Shown here piece after piece: positions 10,771 through 20,999 of a DNA stretch of 64,000 nt. The DNA lies in the NCBI GenBank assembly GCA_963576725.1, contig OY755246.1, positions 75,385,467 through 75,449,466 on the forward strand. The letters are read 5' to 3'. Below the pieces are notes generated by a model. It saw only the letters and a list, made by a program, of their open reading frames with translations. It ran no database searches and had not been told where the DNA came from. Both the position numbers and the translations under genes were made by a program. Origin of the DNA: Azorinus chamasolen. Lineage: Eukaryota; Mollusca; Bivalvia; Cardiida; Solecurtidae. Position 1 is the first letter of the stretch, and each line of letters opens with the position of its first letter.

Positions 10771-10828
10771 AAATCATTAATCTGTTACGAACAGGTGAGC
10801 GATTAAGGGCCATCATGGCCCTCTTGTT

Positions 10829-10985
10829 TATTCCAACACTTCTCCCAGAAGGTGACATGTGTACCTTTGAACACTCTTGTTTTTGGTAATTTTGGCTTGA
10901 AACATGGGTATTTGGATTTGCAATCAAAGATGCTGTTGGGGGGGGGGGGTGTATTCCATCACCTTTAGTGATAATTCTAATTTCC
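10829..10985 (+). mobile_element. 3' end fragment of a CTAG-type element
   Basis: A G-run (about 10937-10948) precedes TCACCTTTAGTGATAATTCT. The hairpin ATCAC-CTTTA-GTGAT matches fragments at 44868-44902 and 54238-54278, where it is followed by TTCTAGTT. Here the terminal CTAG has mutated. Confidence 0.5.
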
Positions 10986-11019
10986 AATCCTCAGCATAAG
11001 TATGTCACAGTAGCTAATA

Positions 11020-11990
11020 GCAGTTTTATTATTGCTTTCGAAGAATGCAATATAGCGATCGGTCGTTTTTACGGCAAAGAGTTCACTATTTCTTGTGAAC
11101 ATGCGCAAGAGAAAATAGTTCTCTTCAATTCTAAACTAGTTTTGTTGTAAATTGTTCATTAATTTATTTACTTTTCATGCATTTAATAACACTTCGCTTT
11201 GTCAGATAACTTCTAGTCTACACAAGATCAACCTTTTAAAAGCTTGAATTATTGAATATACTCCCAAAAAACGCGAAAGAATATCGGTATGACTAAACAC
11301 CGGATCCGACCAGATATGAAGTTCATATCCGCAGATATGAGTTGCGCAAGCTTGAAAATCAGCATTTATCATATACGCGTATATGAACCTCATTCCTGGT
11401 GTTTAGTTAAACATTGTTTTTGCAACACATTGGCGTTTCTACAGCAGCAATAGCTTGTCTGTAAATTATAAATTTCGTCTCCGCCGATAGCAAAGACTTC
11501 CCAACTAGAAAACCTGTTGTGTTTTTCATTGATCAATTACCTCTCCGCCGATAGGGAGGGAGAGGGATTTTTTATATCGACACCGTGTACGTGATAAAAC
11601 GCTAACCGCATTTCTATACATCCATCTAACCTAGAGATCCAAGTAATCCGTATAGCGTTTATGAATCGCAGTTTCTGTACTTTCGCTTTCATACCAGCAG
11701 TACCACAACAATTTCTTTCTATTAGCGTAATTTTACTGATGAAACACGATAGAAATGCCAACTTCTCTTGCAGTGTTAACAGGCTAGTATGCGTATTACT
11801 CTCTACAATGGATTTAATTAGTTTCTCCACAAACCGAGATGGAACTTTCCATTCATGCCATTGTCATCGCAAAAATGCGAGACATACATGTAGGCTTCTT
11901 CATTTACAAAAAATGCCGATGATATCTTTATCTACCAAAAGTCCGATCATATTTGTCTTGGTTAATGGAATAGTTGAGATTTACTGTGAT
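11020..11990. other. CpG-richer segment with no assigned gene
   Basis: Unlike its surroundings this segment holds many CpG steps (GCGATCGGTCG, ACGCGAAAG, CCGGATCCGACC, CTCCGCCGATAG twice, GACACCGTGTACGTG). Both strands carry moderate open frames (11661-11996 +, 111 codons; 11537-11830 -, 97 codons). Neither has recognisable motifs. It could be a promoter region, a decayed transposon or unmethylated unique DNA. Confidence 0.35.
11286..11410. repeat. Inverted-repeat segment with CTAAACACC ends
   Basis: GACTAAACACCGGATCC at the left and CCTGGTGTTTAGTTAAAC at the right are inverted, about 120 bp apart, with further weak pairing inside (ATATGAAG versus ATATGAACCTCAT). It may be a small MITE; only one copy is visible. 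Confidence 0.45.
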
Positions 11991-11999
11991 TTCTGATTT

Positions 12000-13200
12000 A
12001 TAATGGGGTTTTATGAAAACTCATTGATGGCGTGTTTACAATTTTAGTAATAGCCAAGAGTTATGCAGTTGCAGACAAAACACACAAGAAAAAGACCATT
12101 AAATTATCAGAACTGCATGAAATGCTTTTAATTGAATTGTACTGTCACTTGATAGAGAAAATATGAACATGTTAAATGTTATGTTGATATTTTCTGACCT
12201 TTTCCCCATAAGCATTCATTTCACGCTTATTTTTCCCCTCCGGTAAGGCCATGCCCTTTCCCTAAAATCAAAGAAAAAACCCTGGGAGATGTCATAGCAA
12301 AGAACATTTGACAACAAATTTGATATGAAATAGCCAGAGATTATATCATTCTTGGCCATCAATATCCTGATCTGATGGAAATTAAGTTATATTTTAAAAA
12401 GGTGTAAAACAGTGTCTACTCTGATCATGTATATTTACAGGGGTTAGTCTCCGTTTGGCTATTTTGAATAGACCCAGTAATGATAGAACAATTATAGAAT
12501 TCATTTGAAAATGATTTATCTGTAATCTTGAGTCTTAATAACAAAATGCTGTCAGTCCAAATTTCAAGAATAAATTGGAATATAAAAGTTGGGATTCATA
12601 TAAGTTTATGATCAGTGGAATTCATGGTGGAGTTTTGATAGGATAAAACATCATATGGATTATTAGGAATTTACTGTACATTTGATATCATTATGAATCA
12701 ACCAAGATTTTGGATTAATGTGTGTGTGTTTGCATACATGTATATAAACCCGAACAAAATTTAACTAAAATTTCATACTACATTGTCTAAACAGTAGTTA
12801 AAATTCTAGGATTCGTAATTAATAAGGAGGGTAGTGCTTTGAAATACACAACAGCATTTGATATTGCTTTGATATGAATTGAAAGATGACACTGTCACTC
12901 AGCATTGCATTTCTGACTTGTTGATGTCAAGGACTGTCTGAGTGTTACTAATAACCACTTTGCTTATGGTTTGACTGTTGCTACAGTCTGTCATATTTTT
13001 AGTATTACATTAAACAATTCCAAGACGTCAAAAATGGTGATTAATATGTACAGCAACTTCTTCCCTTACACTTAACATCCTTATCAAAATCGAAAGCAAT
13101 TATGGCTGTTCAGGCCTTTGATTTCTGATAACAATATTTTATTAGTCACTAAAATGAGAGATGTAGCCAGTGCATGTGCATTCATTAGTACATGTGTAAT
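12000..13200. other. AT-rich sequence, nothing recognised
   Basis: Intron- or intergenic-like DNA without any of the repeat families found elsewhere in the window and without a supported exon. The nearest thing to a splice signal is CTCCGGTAAGG near 12240, with no convincing frame upstream. Confidence 0.5.
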
Positions 13201-13773
13201 GGCATAAAGTCTTTGCGAAGAAGAATTATGAAGCTAAATTTAACGGATTTATCGTAAACAATTACTTCTCCTATACCACTTAAACTTCACAGAAATGATT
13301 CCTGGATGGTCCTCTATCAAAGTTATATAATAGCTTTGATTGACTGTATGAGTTAAAAATAGATTTTAGTGAACTATTTCTAAATGACATCTGCTCTTAA
13401 CCCTTTCCCTCATATTGACTCCTTTTGACGCCTCTGCAAAAGTGACCTGTTGAAACCATTGCGATAAATAGAGCATTTGCTCCTATAGGAGCAAATGCTC
13501 TATTTATCACAATGGTTTTAAACTACAGAAATCTAAGAATTTCCTTTTCTCTAGTTAATGCTCCTTTTCGGTAGATTTATTCAAAGAGGTTGGATCTAAA
13601 AATAGCCTATGAGGTAATGGGTTAAACTGCAGAATAGAATTAGGAATGATACTTATATAATATTTTATCAAAGTGGAATACAGTAGCGTGAACAATTGTT
13701 GTAGATGTACATGGTAGATCACTTGGCCTGTTAGACAGGTGAGCGGTACAGGCCATCATGGCAGTCTTTTATT
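13201..13773 (+). mobile_element. Old HINE-like element H5, headless
   Basis: The core unit at about 13250-13390 matches H2 (ACTTCACAGAAATGATTCC, GGTCCTCTATCAAAG). The tail at 13725-13773 has GACAGGTGAGCGG, a weakened hairpin GGCCATCATGGC and AGTCTTTTA. The T4 MITE at 13397-13625 sits inside. Confidence 0.5.
13397..13625 (+). mobile_element. T4 foldback MITE
   Basis: TTAACCCTTTCCCTCATATT on the left and GGTAATGGGTTAA on the right. The palindrome has arms ATAGAGCATTTGCTCC / GGAGCAAATGCTCTAT, extending to CCATTG / CAATGG with one mismatch in 30. A near-identical copy lies at 22735-22960. Confidence 0.85.
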
Positions 13774-13857
13774 TTTAATACAGGAAGTAAAATAATGGTC
13801 ATTACATGCAGACCCTTACATGAATATTTGTCAGGTAAAAGCTTCAAGATTATACAA

Positions 13858-13982
13858 CTTCTGAGTCTCAGTTCATTCTTAAGTATCTGATTTGGTAAGA
13901 TTTTGAGCTCGCACAAAATGTAATAGTTTGAGCTTGCACAAAATCTAACCAATCAGATGCTTGAGAATGAACTCAGACTCTT
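13858..13982. repeat. Imperfect palindrome, arms about 58 bp
   Basis: TTCTGAGTCTCAGTTCATTC at the left pairs with GAATGAACTCAGACTC at the right. Pairing continues through TATCTGATTTGGT / ACCAATCAGATG to a centre of GCACAAAATGTAATAG. No TTAA or TA flank could be assigned. Confidence 0.65.
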
Positions 13983-14087
13983 GAAAAAGAAATTATGACC
14001 TCAGGCTTGACTTGGCTCGGCACCTCATGTGTGTTCAAATTGTTTGTGTAACTAGGGTAACACTATAAATGGGCTTCAGAGTGTCAA

Positions 14088-14172
14088 ACTGACCTCACAG
14101 AACTCTCAACTGACATCACAGAACTCTCAATGACCTCACAGAACTCTCAACTGACCTCACAGAACTCTCATG
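14088..14172 (+). repeat. 22-bp tandem repeat, 4 units
   Basis: Units of CTGACCTCACAGAACTCTCA with small changes between copies; a short recent tandem duplication. Confidence 0.8.
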
Positions 14173-14187
14173 TTTACTGCTTAACCC

Positions 14188-14586
14188 TTAACACCATGAA
14201 TATTCATGTAAAATATAATGGCATCATGAATATTAATTAGATTTATTTTCAATTATGGCATGTGAACATATTAGATTTATTTTTAATTATGGCATGTAAA
14301 CATAAGAAAAGTATGCTATGGCAGAAACTGTAGAATCATATCTACAGTAAAACCCCTCTAATGCGACTATGTAATGAATAAACTTGGCTTCATAAGCAGG
14401 TGGTTGCTTAATGCAAGACGAAATTTATGCAGAAGGCTCCTTTAGGCCCCTTTTTGCAGGTCGCATTAGAGGGGTTTTACTTTATATTATTCCATAAGCG
14501 AACATAGCAGACTCTGATCAGAAGGCTTATGGGTCTACTCTATCAGTTAAGCCATTGAAAAATGTATTTATGGAGTAAAGGGTTAA
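14188..14586 (+). mobile_element. T1 MITE interrupted by TA1 MITE
   Basis: Left end TTAACACCATGAATATTCAT, with a locally repeated TTAGATTTATTTTCAATTAT phrase, then GGCAGAAACTGTAGAATCAT. After the insertion at 14345-14482 it resumes TATTATTCCATAAGCGAACA, followed by a core lacking its apex and an end GGAGTAAAGGGTTAA. Confidence 0.85.
14345..14482. mobile_element. TA1 MITE, 138 bp, TA-flanked
   Basis: Inverted ends CAGTAAAACCCCTCTAATGC and GCATTAGAGGGGTTTTACTT. TA is present on both sides (14343-14344, 14483-14484). Removing the element and one TA restores GAATCATATCTATATTATTC, the expected T1 sequence. The TA duplication and ends fit a Tc1/mariner-type MITE (inference). Confidence 0.85.
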
Positions 14587-14925
14587 TTTGTTAATTCTGT
14601 AATTTTTTAGACATTTTGAATGTTTTATCTTTTTGTGAAAATTTTGTTTGCTTGAAAGTAGAAATAAATATTTTCCTGGAAGACTATACTCAATAAATAT
14701 TTGCCTGGAAGAATATGCTCAATACATATTTGCTTTGAAGTCAGTATAATGAATTATTATACAGCACAATGTTGTGTAGATCACTGTCACAGCTAGAGAT
14801 ACTTTATGTTGTTTTGTTTCCAGAGTAATATAGTAGAATACAGAGTAAAATAGGATGAACATTCTTGAATGTAATAACATGTGACATATTTATGTCCCTT
14901 AGACATTTTAAAGTATGACATTTTA
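14587..14925. other. No gene; AT-rich
   Basis: Contains a small imperfect repeat (CAATAAATATTTGCCTGGAAGA / CAATACATATTTGCTTTGAAG; only the first 20 bases are similar in each) and otherwise unstructured sequence. Confidence 0.4.
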
Positions 14926-16020
14926 GGTTAACAGATCAGGACTGACTGTATTAAAGTTAACAGATCAGGACTGACTCTGTATTAAAGTTAACAGATCAGG
15001 ACTGACTCTGTATTAAGGTTAACAGATCAGGACCGACTTTGTATTAAAGTTAACAGGTCAGGACTTGACTCAAGGTCTACAGATAAATATTGACTCTAAG
15101 TACAGATCAGGGCTGACTCTAGGTGTACAGATCAGGGCTGACTCTAGGTGTAGTACAGATCAGGGCTGACTCTAGGTGTACAGATCAGGGCTGACTCTAG
15201 GTGTACAGATCAGGGCTGACTCTAGGTGTAGTACAGATCAGGGCTGACTCTAGGTGTACAGATCAGGGCTGACTCTAGGTGTACAGATCAGGGCTGACTC
15301 TAGGTGTACAGATCAGGGCTGACTCTAGGTGTACAGATCAGGGCCGACTCTAGGTGTACAGGTCAGGGCTGACTCTAGGTGTACAGATCAGGGTTGACTC
15401 TTGGTGTACAGATCAGGGCTGACTCTAGGTGTACAGATCAGGGCTGACTCTAGGTGTACAGATCAGGATTGATTCTACAGGTTTACAGGTCAGGACTGGC
15501 TTGTTAGGTTTACAGATCAGGACTGAAGCTTTAGGTTGACAGGTCAGGACTAGTTTTAGGTTGACAGATCAGGACTGACTCTTAAGGTTTATAGACCAGT
15601 ACTGATTTTAAGTTTACAGATCAGGAGTGACTTGGTTTACATATCAGGACTGGTTCTTTTTGTAAACAGGTCAGGGCTGACTGTTTAGGTTAACAGATCT
15701 GGACTGATGCTTTAAATTGAAACATCAGGACTGAGGTTTTAGGTTTATAGAGCAGGGCTGAGGCTTCTAGTTTACTGATCAGGAGTGACTTAGTTTTCAG
15801 ATCAGGACTGACTCTTGGTTTACATATCAGGACGGACTGTTTAGGTTTTACAGATTAGGACTGTGCCTTCAGGTTCATGACTTAATATTGTTTTACAGAT
15901 CAGGGCTGACATTTGTTTTATGTTTATAAAGCAGGCTGACTGTTTAAGTTTACAGATGGGGACTCCTATTTATGTTTACAGATTATGACTAACTCTTTGT
16001 TTGCACATCAGCACTGACAT
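14926..16020 (+). repeat. 25-bp minisatellite with graded decay
   Basis: Unit TACAGATCAGGGCTGACTCT plus AGGTG. It is homogeneous from about 15100 to 15470, with a few 28-bp units (GGTGTAGTACAG). The edges decay on both sides: 14926-15100 and especially 15470-16020, where units degrade to TTTACAGATCAGGACTGA-like phrases. Older units outside and newer ones inside fit expansion from the centre. Confidence 0.95.
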
Positions 16021-16079
16021 CTGCTTTTTGTACTAGTATCAAAAGCAGTGTGTAAAACTGGTGTAACACTTAAATCTAT

Positions 16080-16175
16080 AAACTCGTAATGAAATTTGTG
16101 AACAGTTTGGATCCAGATAAGAAGCTTAGTAACTTCATATCTTATCAGGAACCAAACTGTTCTTATCATGTATTT
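16080..16175. mobile_element. T2 foldback core
   Basis: Arms GTGAACAGTTTGGATCCAGA and AGGAACCAAACTGTTC around AAGCTTAGTAACTTCATATC. A short remnant without clear ends. Confidence 0.65.
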
Positions 16176-16189
16176 AAATTTTAAATAGA

Positions 16190-16545
16190 AATAAAAGAAT
16201 CATTTTCAGCTCGTTTTGTCGTCGTGCAAAAACTTTAATGTAGCTCATTACTCAAAAAGTATCAGAGGTATCAACATTAAACTTCATAGGTGGGTAGATC
16301 TCATTGAGGAGAGGGCCCCTACATAAGAACCATAACTCTTGATTTAAGAATCTGGTCTTATTAGGGGGGTTGTACTGTACCATATTTTCCATAATAAACG
16401 CCTCCACTCTAATAAATGCCCCCTATCTAATAAATACCCCCTATCTAATAAACACCCCTATCTGGGGGGAAATTAGCAATCAATAAAACAGCTAAAGCCT
16501 AGTATAAGAACCATTTAAGTAGAATCATATTTAGATATTATAGCA
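16190..16545. other. Fragmentary repeat sequence, no gene
   Basis: An H-like core phrase (CAAAAAGTATCAGAGGTATC) followed by three or four short units of AATAAATACCCCCTATCT at 16395-16455. No exon supported. Confidence 0.4.
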
Positions 16546-16549
16546 TTTA

Positions 16550-16831
16550 ACCTTTAGACTGCTATGGGTGGATGGGTGAATACCTATGCAAACAATTTTG
16601 ATCCAGATGAGAAGCTGAGTAACTTGTTTGACACCTTGATTGCATTTTGGTAGACAAGTTTATTATAGCTTGAATTCTGAAAATGTAGTAGATGAAAAAT
16701 TCTGTAAAAATAATTTGCTCAGCAGGCTAAAGGTTAAAAGCAAACAGAGCAGGCGTTATCTGCAGGCTCCTATAGGAGTCTACTCTGTTTGCAAAGCCAT
16801 AGAAAGGCCTATTTATGGAGTAAAGGGTTGA
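16550..16831 (+). mobile_element. T2 half fused to T1 core
   Basis: GCAAACAATTTTGATCCAGA at 16590 is a T2 left arm without its return arm. The T1 palindrome follows at about 16738-16795 (GCAAACAGAGCAGGCG...GTCTACTCTGTTTGC), ending GGAGTAAAGGGTTGA. Confidence 0.6.
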
Positions 16832-16854
16832 ATAAAGAAATAGAGCTTTTTCTA

Positions 16855-16955
16855 AATACAAATGATAGCTTAATGCAGACTGAAAGCAATACAGAAAGCT
16901 CCTCAAGGAGCTTTCTGCATTGCTGTTAGTCTGCATAAAGCAACCAGCTGTGTAC
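16855..16955. repeat. Palindrome of the TA1-related family
   Basis: TTAATGCAGACTGAAAGCAA and TTGCTGTTAGTCTGCAT-type arms flank the perfect inner hairpin GAAAGCTCCTCAAGGAGCTTTC. In full the hairpin is 22 bases: GAAAGCTCCTC then AAGGAGCTTTC. The same inner phrase occurs in TA1-like elements at 45118-45330 and 46005-46060. Confidence 0.7.
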
Positions 16956-17094
16956 AAAATGCAAGAAGCTGCTTTTTAAAAAATGTAACACCCCAGGGAG
17001 CATCTATTAATAGAGATAATCCGGTACATTAAATGCATTATCTATTAAAGTGCACTGTGCACCATGTAGTATTAATTATTCATCTGAAAGATTG

Positions 17095-17320
17095 TTATCC
17101 GTTATCGAACCAAGCGCAGAGTGACTGGAATTTCAGAGGAGAGGTCCAAATAAGATGTGTAAATTGAAACATTTTCTAGAATAACTCCTTTATTTCTCCA
17201 CCACAACCTATGTTGTGACCACTCTTTAGAATCGTCCCTTCGAGATAATTCTAAAGAGTGGTCACAACACAGGGTTTGGTGGAGAAATGATTGTTTTAGT
17301 ATTTGAGTATGCTCCTGTCT
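17095..17320. repeat. Foldback element P, copy 2
   Basis: CTTTATTTCTCCACCACAAC and GGTTTGGTGGAGAAATGA are inverted. The inner part GTTGTGACCACTCTTTAGAA returns as TTCTAAAGAGTGGTCACAAC. Related to 36-256. Frames crossing it on both strands are palindrome artefacts. Confidence 0.8.
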
Positions 17321-17337
17321 GTACCTGTTGCTCTGGC

Positions 17338-17420
17338 GTTTGCATACAGGTTGATACAGATGAGACATGTTGTTTACAGGTTGATACAGATGAGACACTG
17401 AGTAACTCATCAGGAACCAA
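17338..17420. mobile_element. T2 core with internal duplication
   Basis: The arm phrase ACAGGTTGATACAGATGAGA is present twice in a row, followed by the return arm CTCATCAGGAACCAAGCTGT. Confidence 0.55.
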
Positions 17421-17539
17421 GCTGTCGGCAATATGGGCTTTAGCTGGAACAAATTGGAAGTACTTTAACACTTTCAACACTGAATTTTCAAATGGATTAA
17501 TCCAAAATTCAAACAGTGCGAACTTACCATGAATATTGA

Positions 17540-17645
17540 GGGAAATTTTAAAGAAAGGTGTGACAAACAGTGTAGACCCTGAATAGAGGGCTCCTGTAGG
17601 AGTCCTCTCATCTGAGTCTACACTGTTTGCAAAGGACATTAGGGA
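17540..17645 (+). mobile_element. T5 foldback core
   Basis: GACAAACAGTGTAGACCCTG, apex GGGCTCCTGTAGGAGTCC and return arm GAGTCTACACTGTTTGC. Confidence 0.7.
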
Positions 17646-17828
17646 CTCTTTTCCCATACTGAATGGATTAAAATTTCCCAAGAACAGGCAACAATTTGGT
17701 GAAGTGTACTTTGTAAATACAGGAGACCAGCTGAAATGCATTGTGTAGATTTCAAGAGCTTAGCACAAAACTTTTCTAACCACAGTCTGTAATATCTATT
17801 TAAACATTTGCTGACTGTCTTCTTTTAT

Positions 17829-18856
17829 GAGGTGAGAACTGAATGCAGTATTGATATGAGGCGAGAACTGAATGAATGCTGTATGGGTGTTGTGAGAACT
17901 GAATGCTGTATGGATGTAGTGAGAACTGAATGAATGCTGTATGGGTGTAGTGAGAACTGAATGCTGTATGGATGAGGTGAGAACTGAATACAGTATGGAT
18001 GAGGTGGGAACTGAATGCTGTATGGGTGTAGTGAGAACTGAATGCAGTATGGATGAGGTGAGAACTGAATGCTGTATGGGTGTAGTGAGAACCGAATGCA
18101 GTATGTATGAGGTGAGAACTGAATGCTGTATGGATGTAGTGAGAACTGAATGCAGTATGGATGAGGTGAGAACTGAATGCTGTTTGGATGTAGTGAGAAC
18201 TGAATGCTGTTGGATGTAGTGAGAACTGAATGCTGTATGGATGTAGTGAGAATTGAATGCTGTATGGGTGTAGTAAGAACTGAATGCTGTATGGATGTAG
18301 TGAGAACTGAATGCTGTATGGGTGTAGTGAGAACTGAATGCTGTATGGGTGTAGTGAGAACTGAATGCAATATTGGTGTAGTGAGAACTGAATGCTGTAT
18401 GGATGTAGGAAGAACTGAATGCTGTATGGATGTAGGAAGAACTGAATGCTGTATGGATATAGCGAGAACTGAATGCTGTATAGATGAGGTGAGAACTGAA
18501 TGCAGTATGGGTGAGGTGAGATCTGAAAACAGTATGAATGAGGTGAGAACTGAATACAGTATGGATGAGGTGAGAAATGAATGCAGTATGGGTGAGGTGA
18601 GATCTGAATGCAGTATGGGTGAGGTGAGAACTGAATGCAGTATGGGTGTAGTGAGAACTGAATGCTGTATGGGTGTAGTGAGAACTGAATGCTGTATGGA
18701 TGTAGTCAGAACTGAATGCTGTATGGATGTAGTGAGAACTGAATGCAGTATGTGTGAAGTGAGAACTGAATGCTGTATGAATGTAGTGAGAACAGAATGC
18801 TGTATGGGTGTAGAAAGAACTGAATGCTGTATGGATGTAGTGAGGACTGAATAGGG
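17829..18856 (+). repeat. 27-bp minisatellite, first block, about 38 units
   Basis: Unit GTGAGAACTGAATGCTGTAT plus GGGTGTA, with GATGAGG / GATGTAG and CAGTATG variants interleaved. Because 27 is divisible by 3 and the unit has no stop in several frames, it gives open frames of up to 356 codons on the reverse strand and 216 on the forward strand. I treat these as artefacts. Confidence 0.97.
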
Positions 18857-18975
18857 TTGACTATTGAGGCTATGGTCAACAATTCCTGGGTCCATGTGCT
18901 ATTATAACAATCTAATTAATATTAATGAAGTTATTATTACTTACATGAATAGTCATGGAGTAAAGGGGAGTTAAT
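18857..18975 (-). mobile_element. T1 right half between two 27-bp blocks
   Basis: GGCTATGGTCAACAATTCCT corresponds to the T1 phrase GCCATGGCCAAAACTTCC. Then come CCATGTGCTATTATAACAAT, TTACATGAATAGTCATGGAG and an end AAAGGGGAGTTAA. Thus the array lies where the missing half of this MITE should be. Confidence 0.65.
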
Positions 18976-18994
18976 TGTTGCGTCTGTGCATAGT

Positions 18995-19455
18995 ATGGAT
19001 GAGGTGAGAACTGAATGCAGTATGGATATGGGCGAGCACTGAATGAATGCTGTATGGATGTAGTAAGAAATGAATGCTGTATGGATGTAGTGAGAACTGA
19101 ATGCTGTATGGGTGTAGAGAGAACTGAATGCTGTATGGATGAGGTGAGAACTGAATGCAGTATGGATGAGGTGAGAACTGAATGCAGTATGGATGAGGTG
19201 AGAACTGAATGCAGTATGGATGAGGTGAGAACTGAATGCTGTATGGATGAGGTGAGAACTGAATGCTGTATGGATGTAGTGAGAACTGAATGCAGTATGG
19301 ATGAGGTGAGAACTGAATGCTGTATGGATGTAGTGAGAACTGAATGCTGTATTGGTGTAGTGAGAACTGAATGCTGTATGGATGTAGTGAGAACTGAGGT
19401 GAGAACTGTATGCATGTAGCGAGAACTGAATGCTGTATGGATGTAGTAAGAACTG
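18995..19455 (+). repeat. 27-bp minisatellite, second block, about 17 units
   Basis: Same unit as 17829-18856. Both blocks are followed by a similar phrase (GACTATTGAGGCTATGG after the first, GACTATTGAGGCCAAAATG after the second), so the block and its right flank appear to have been duplicated together. Confidence 0.95.
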
Positions 19456-19484
19456 AATAGGAGTGACTATTGAGGCCAAAATGA

Positions 19485-20040
19485 CTATCATGATCGCCTT
19501 TAGGTGACCGTGGCATTAACTTTTACCCTTGTCCGTACGTCCATCCGTACGTCTGAAATTTTTACCCAGGATTTCTTGGCTTGTGTAAGCTAGAATAATT
19601 TGATATTTGGTCTGAAGCATAATCATAGTGAGTTGTACTGTGTCTCCCCTTTTCAGGTCTGTCATTCATCTTCTTTATGTTTGCAGGCACTTTGATTGAA
19701 TTTTGGTGATTGTTTAATGACAAAAAGTTTCATCAAAGATTTCTTGGCTTGAGTAAGCTGCAATGATTTGATATTTGGTTTGAAGCATAATGATAGTGAG
19801 TTGTACCATGTCACTAATGATAGTGAGTTGTACCGTGTCACTAATGATAGTGAGTTGTACCGTGTCTATCCTTTTCAGGTCTATCTTTCATCTACTTCCT
19901 GTCGGCAATCCATCTTGCGCCGTAATTATCTCCAAATAATTTCTGACACATTTTTCTCTGGAACCACACGGGCCAGATTCCTGATATTTGGCACAAATGA
20001 TATAAACAAACATGTTTTCATATCTTTGCAACCAGGGTAG
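19485..20040 (+). mobile_element. Headless HINE-like core fragment
   Basis: CTTTAGGTGACCGTGGCATT, a GTCCGTACGTCC microsatellite, then the phrases GGATTTCTTGGCTTGTGTAA and TTGATATTTGGTCTGAAGC, each present twice about 170 bp apart. A 27-bp phrase with AATGATAGTGAGTTGTACC is repeated three times at 19785-19868. No tail hairpin visible. Confidence 0.5.
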
Positions 20041-20270
20041 ACTCAAATTAGAGACAAACGTTTTCTTTTCATATGATTGATAAGATCTGAAGTGTTACCA
20101 CTGTACTTAAGAAAACTATCAGAACTATCGATTGCTGAATTATATTAACTATTGGCGAAAGTTCTCATTTTCAGAATTACTATCGACGTATTACTACTGG
20201 AAGCTCAATTATGGCATATCTCGATAGGTCCTATTGTTACACCTCTAGAACTGAATGATCTGTGAAGAGT
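20041..20270. other. Unique spacer, nothing recognised
   Basis: Short AT-rich stretch between the core fragment and the next T1; no frame or repeat of note. Confidence 0.4.
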
Positions 20271-20997
20271 TTAACCCTTTGCCTCATGAATATTTAGTTA
20301 GACATAATGACTGCATAAATATTGAGAAGCTCAAGTGTTTTAATGGCATTAGGAACAGCATAGTATTTTACCCTGGCAGACACTGTAGAATTCTACCTAG
20401 TTTATATGTATGTATACGCCCTGGCAGAAACTAGAATTCTACCTAGTTTATATGTATGTATACGCCCTGGCAGAAACTAGAATTCTACCTAGTTTATATG
20501 TATGTATACGCCCTGGCAGACACTGTAGAATTCTACCTAGTTTATATGTATGTATACGCCCTGGCAGAAACTAGAATTCTACCTAGTTTATATGTATGTA
20601 TACGCCCTGGCAGAAACTGTAGAATTCTACCTAGTTTATATGTATGTATACGCCCTGGCAGAAACTAGAATTCTACCTAGTTTATATGTATGTATACGCC
20701 CTGGCAGAAACTAGAATTCTACCTAGTTTATATGTATGTATACGCCCTGGCAGACACTGTAGAATTCTACCTAGTTTATATGTATGTATACGCCCTGGCA
20801 GACACTGTAGAATTCTACCTAGTTTATAATATATGTATGTATACGCCCTGGCAGAAACTGTAGAATTCTACCTAGTTTATATGTATGTATACGCCTACAG
20901 AGCAGATCCTGATTAGGTGGCTCCTAATGAAACCATCTGATCCGGTTCTGCTCTGTTTGCCAAGTTCTTAAAAGGTGTTTCTACGAGGTAAATGTTT
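20271..20997 (+). mobile_element. T1 MITE containing a tandem array
   Basis: Left end TTAACCCTTTGCCTCATGAA and the right half from 20890 (AGAGCAGATCCTGATTAGGT, apex GGCTCCTAATG, CCGGTTCTGCTCTGTTTGCC). Between them the normal T1 phrase GGCAGAAACTGTAGAATC has expanded into the array 20377-20890. The terminal GGGTTAA is decayed to AATGTTTATC. Confidence 0.8.
20377..20890 (+). repeat. 46-49-bp minisatellite inside a T1 MITE
   Basis: Unit CTGGCAGAAACTAGAATTCT, then ACCTAGTTTATATGTATGTA, then TACGCC. About 11 units, some with GACACTGTAGAATTC instead. The first part of each unit is the T1 internal phrase GGCAGAAACTGTAGAAT. Confidence 0.95.
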
Positions 20998-20999
20998 AT

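Larger units (their letters stand above)
7470..10828 (+). mobile_element. HINE-like element H3, interrupted by H4
   Basis: Head AGCTCACCTGGCACAAAGTG with complementary CCAAGGTGAGCT; GTCCGGCGTCC-type microsatellite; then central units of about 155 bp. Each unit has ATCTTCTTCTCTGAAACTG, a TTTGATATTTGGTATGTAGC phrase, GGTCCTCTAC and a GGCCCCGCCCC stretch. The tail is CAGGTGAGC, hairpin GGGCCATCATGGCCC, then CTCTTGTT. Element 37301-38826 is an uninterrupted close relative, including the same tail. It has no open frame of meaningful length, so it would depend on proteins supplied in trans. Confidence 0.8.

Noticed and set aside
11537..11996. Overlapping 111- and 97-codon frames on opposite strands
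   Set aside because: Not repetitive, but no motif, family resemblance or splice support; kept only as an unassigned CpG-richer segment.
17825..18895. 356-codon reverse-strand open frame with a nine-residue repeat, and forward frames of 92-216 codons
   Set aside because: They lie wholly in the 27-bp minisatellite. A unit divisible by three without stops opens several frames on both strands, and there are no start context, splice or non-repetitive coding flanks.
18912..19516. Three overlapping reverse frames of 167-184 codons in the second 27-bp block
   Set aside because: Same artefact; all three reverse frames are open at once, which real genes do not show.
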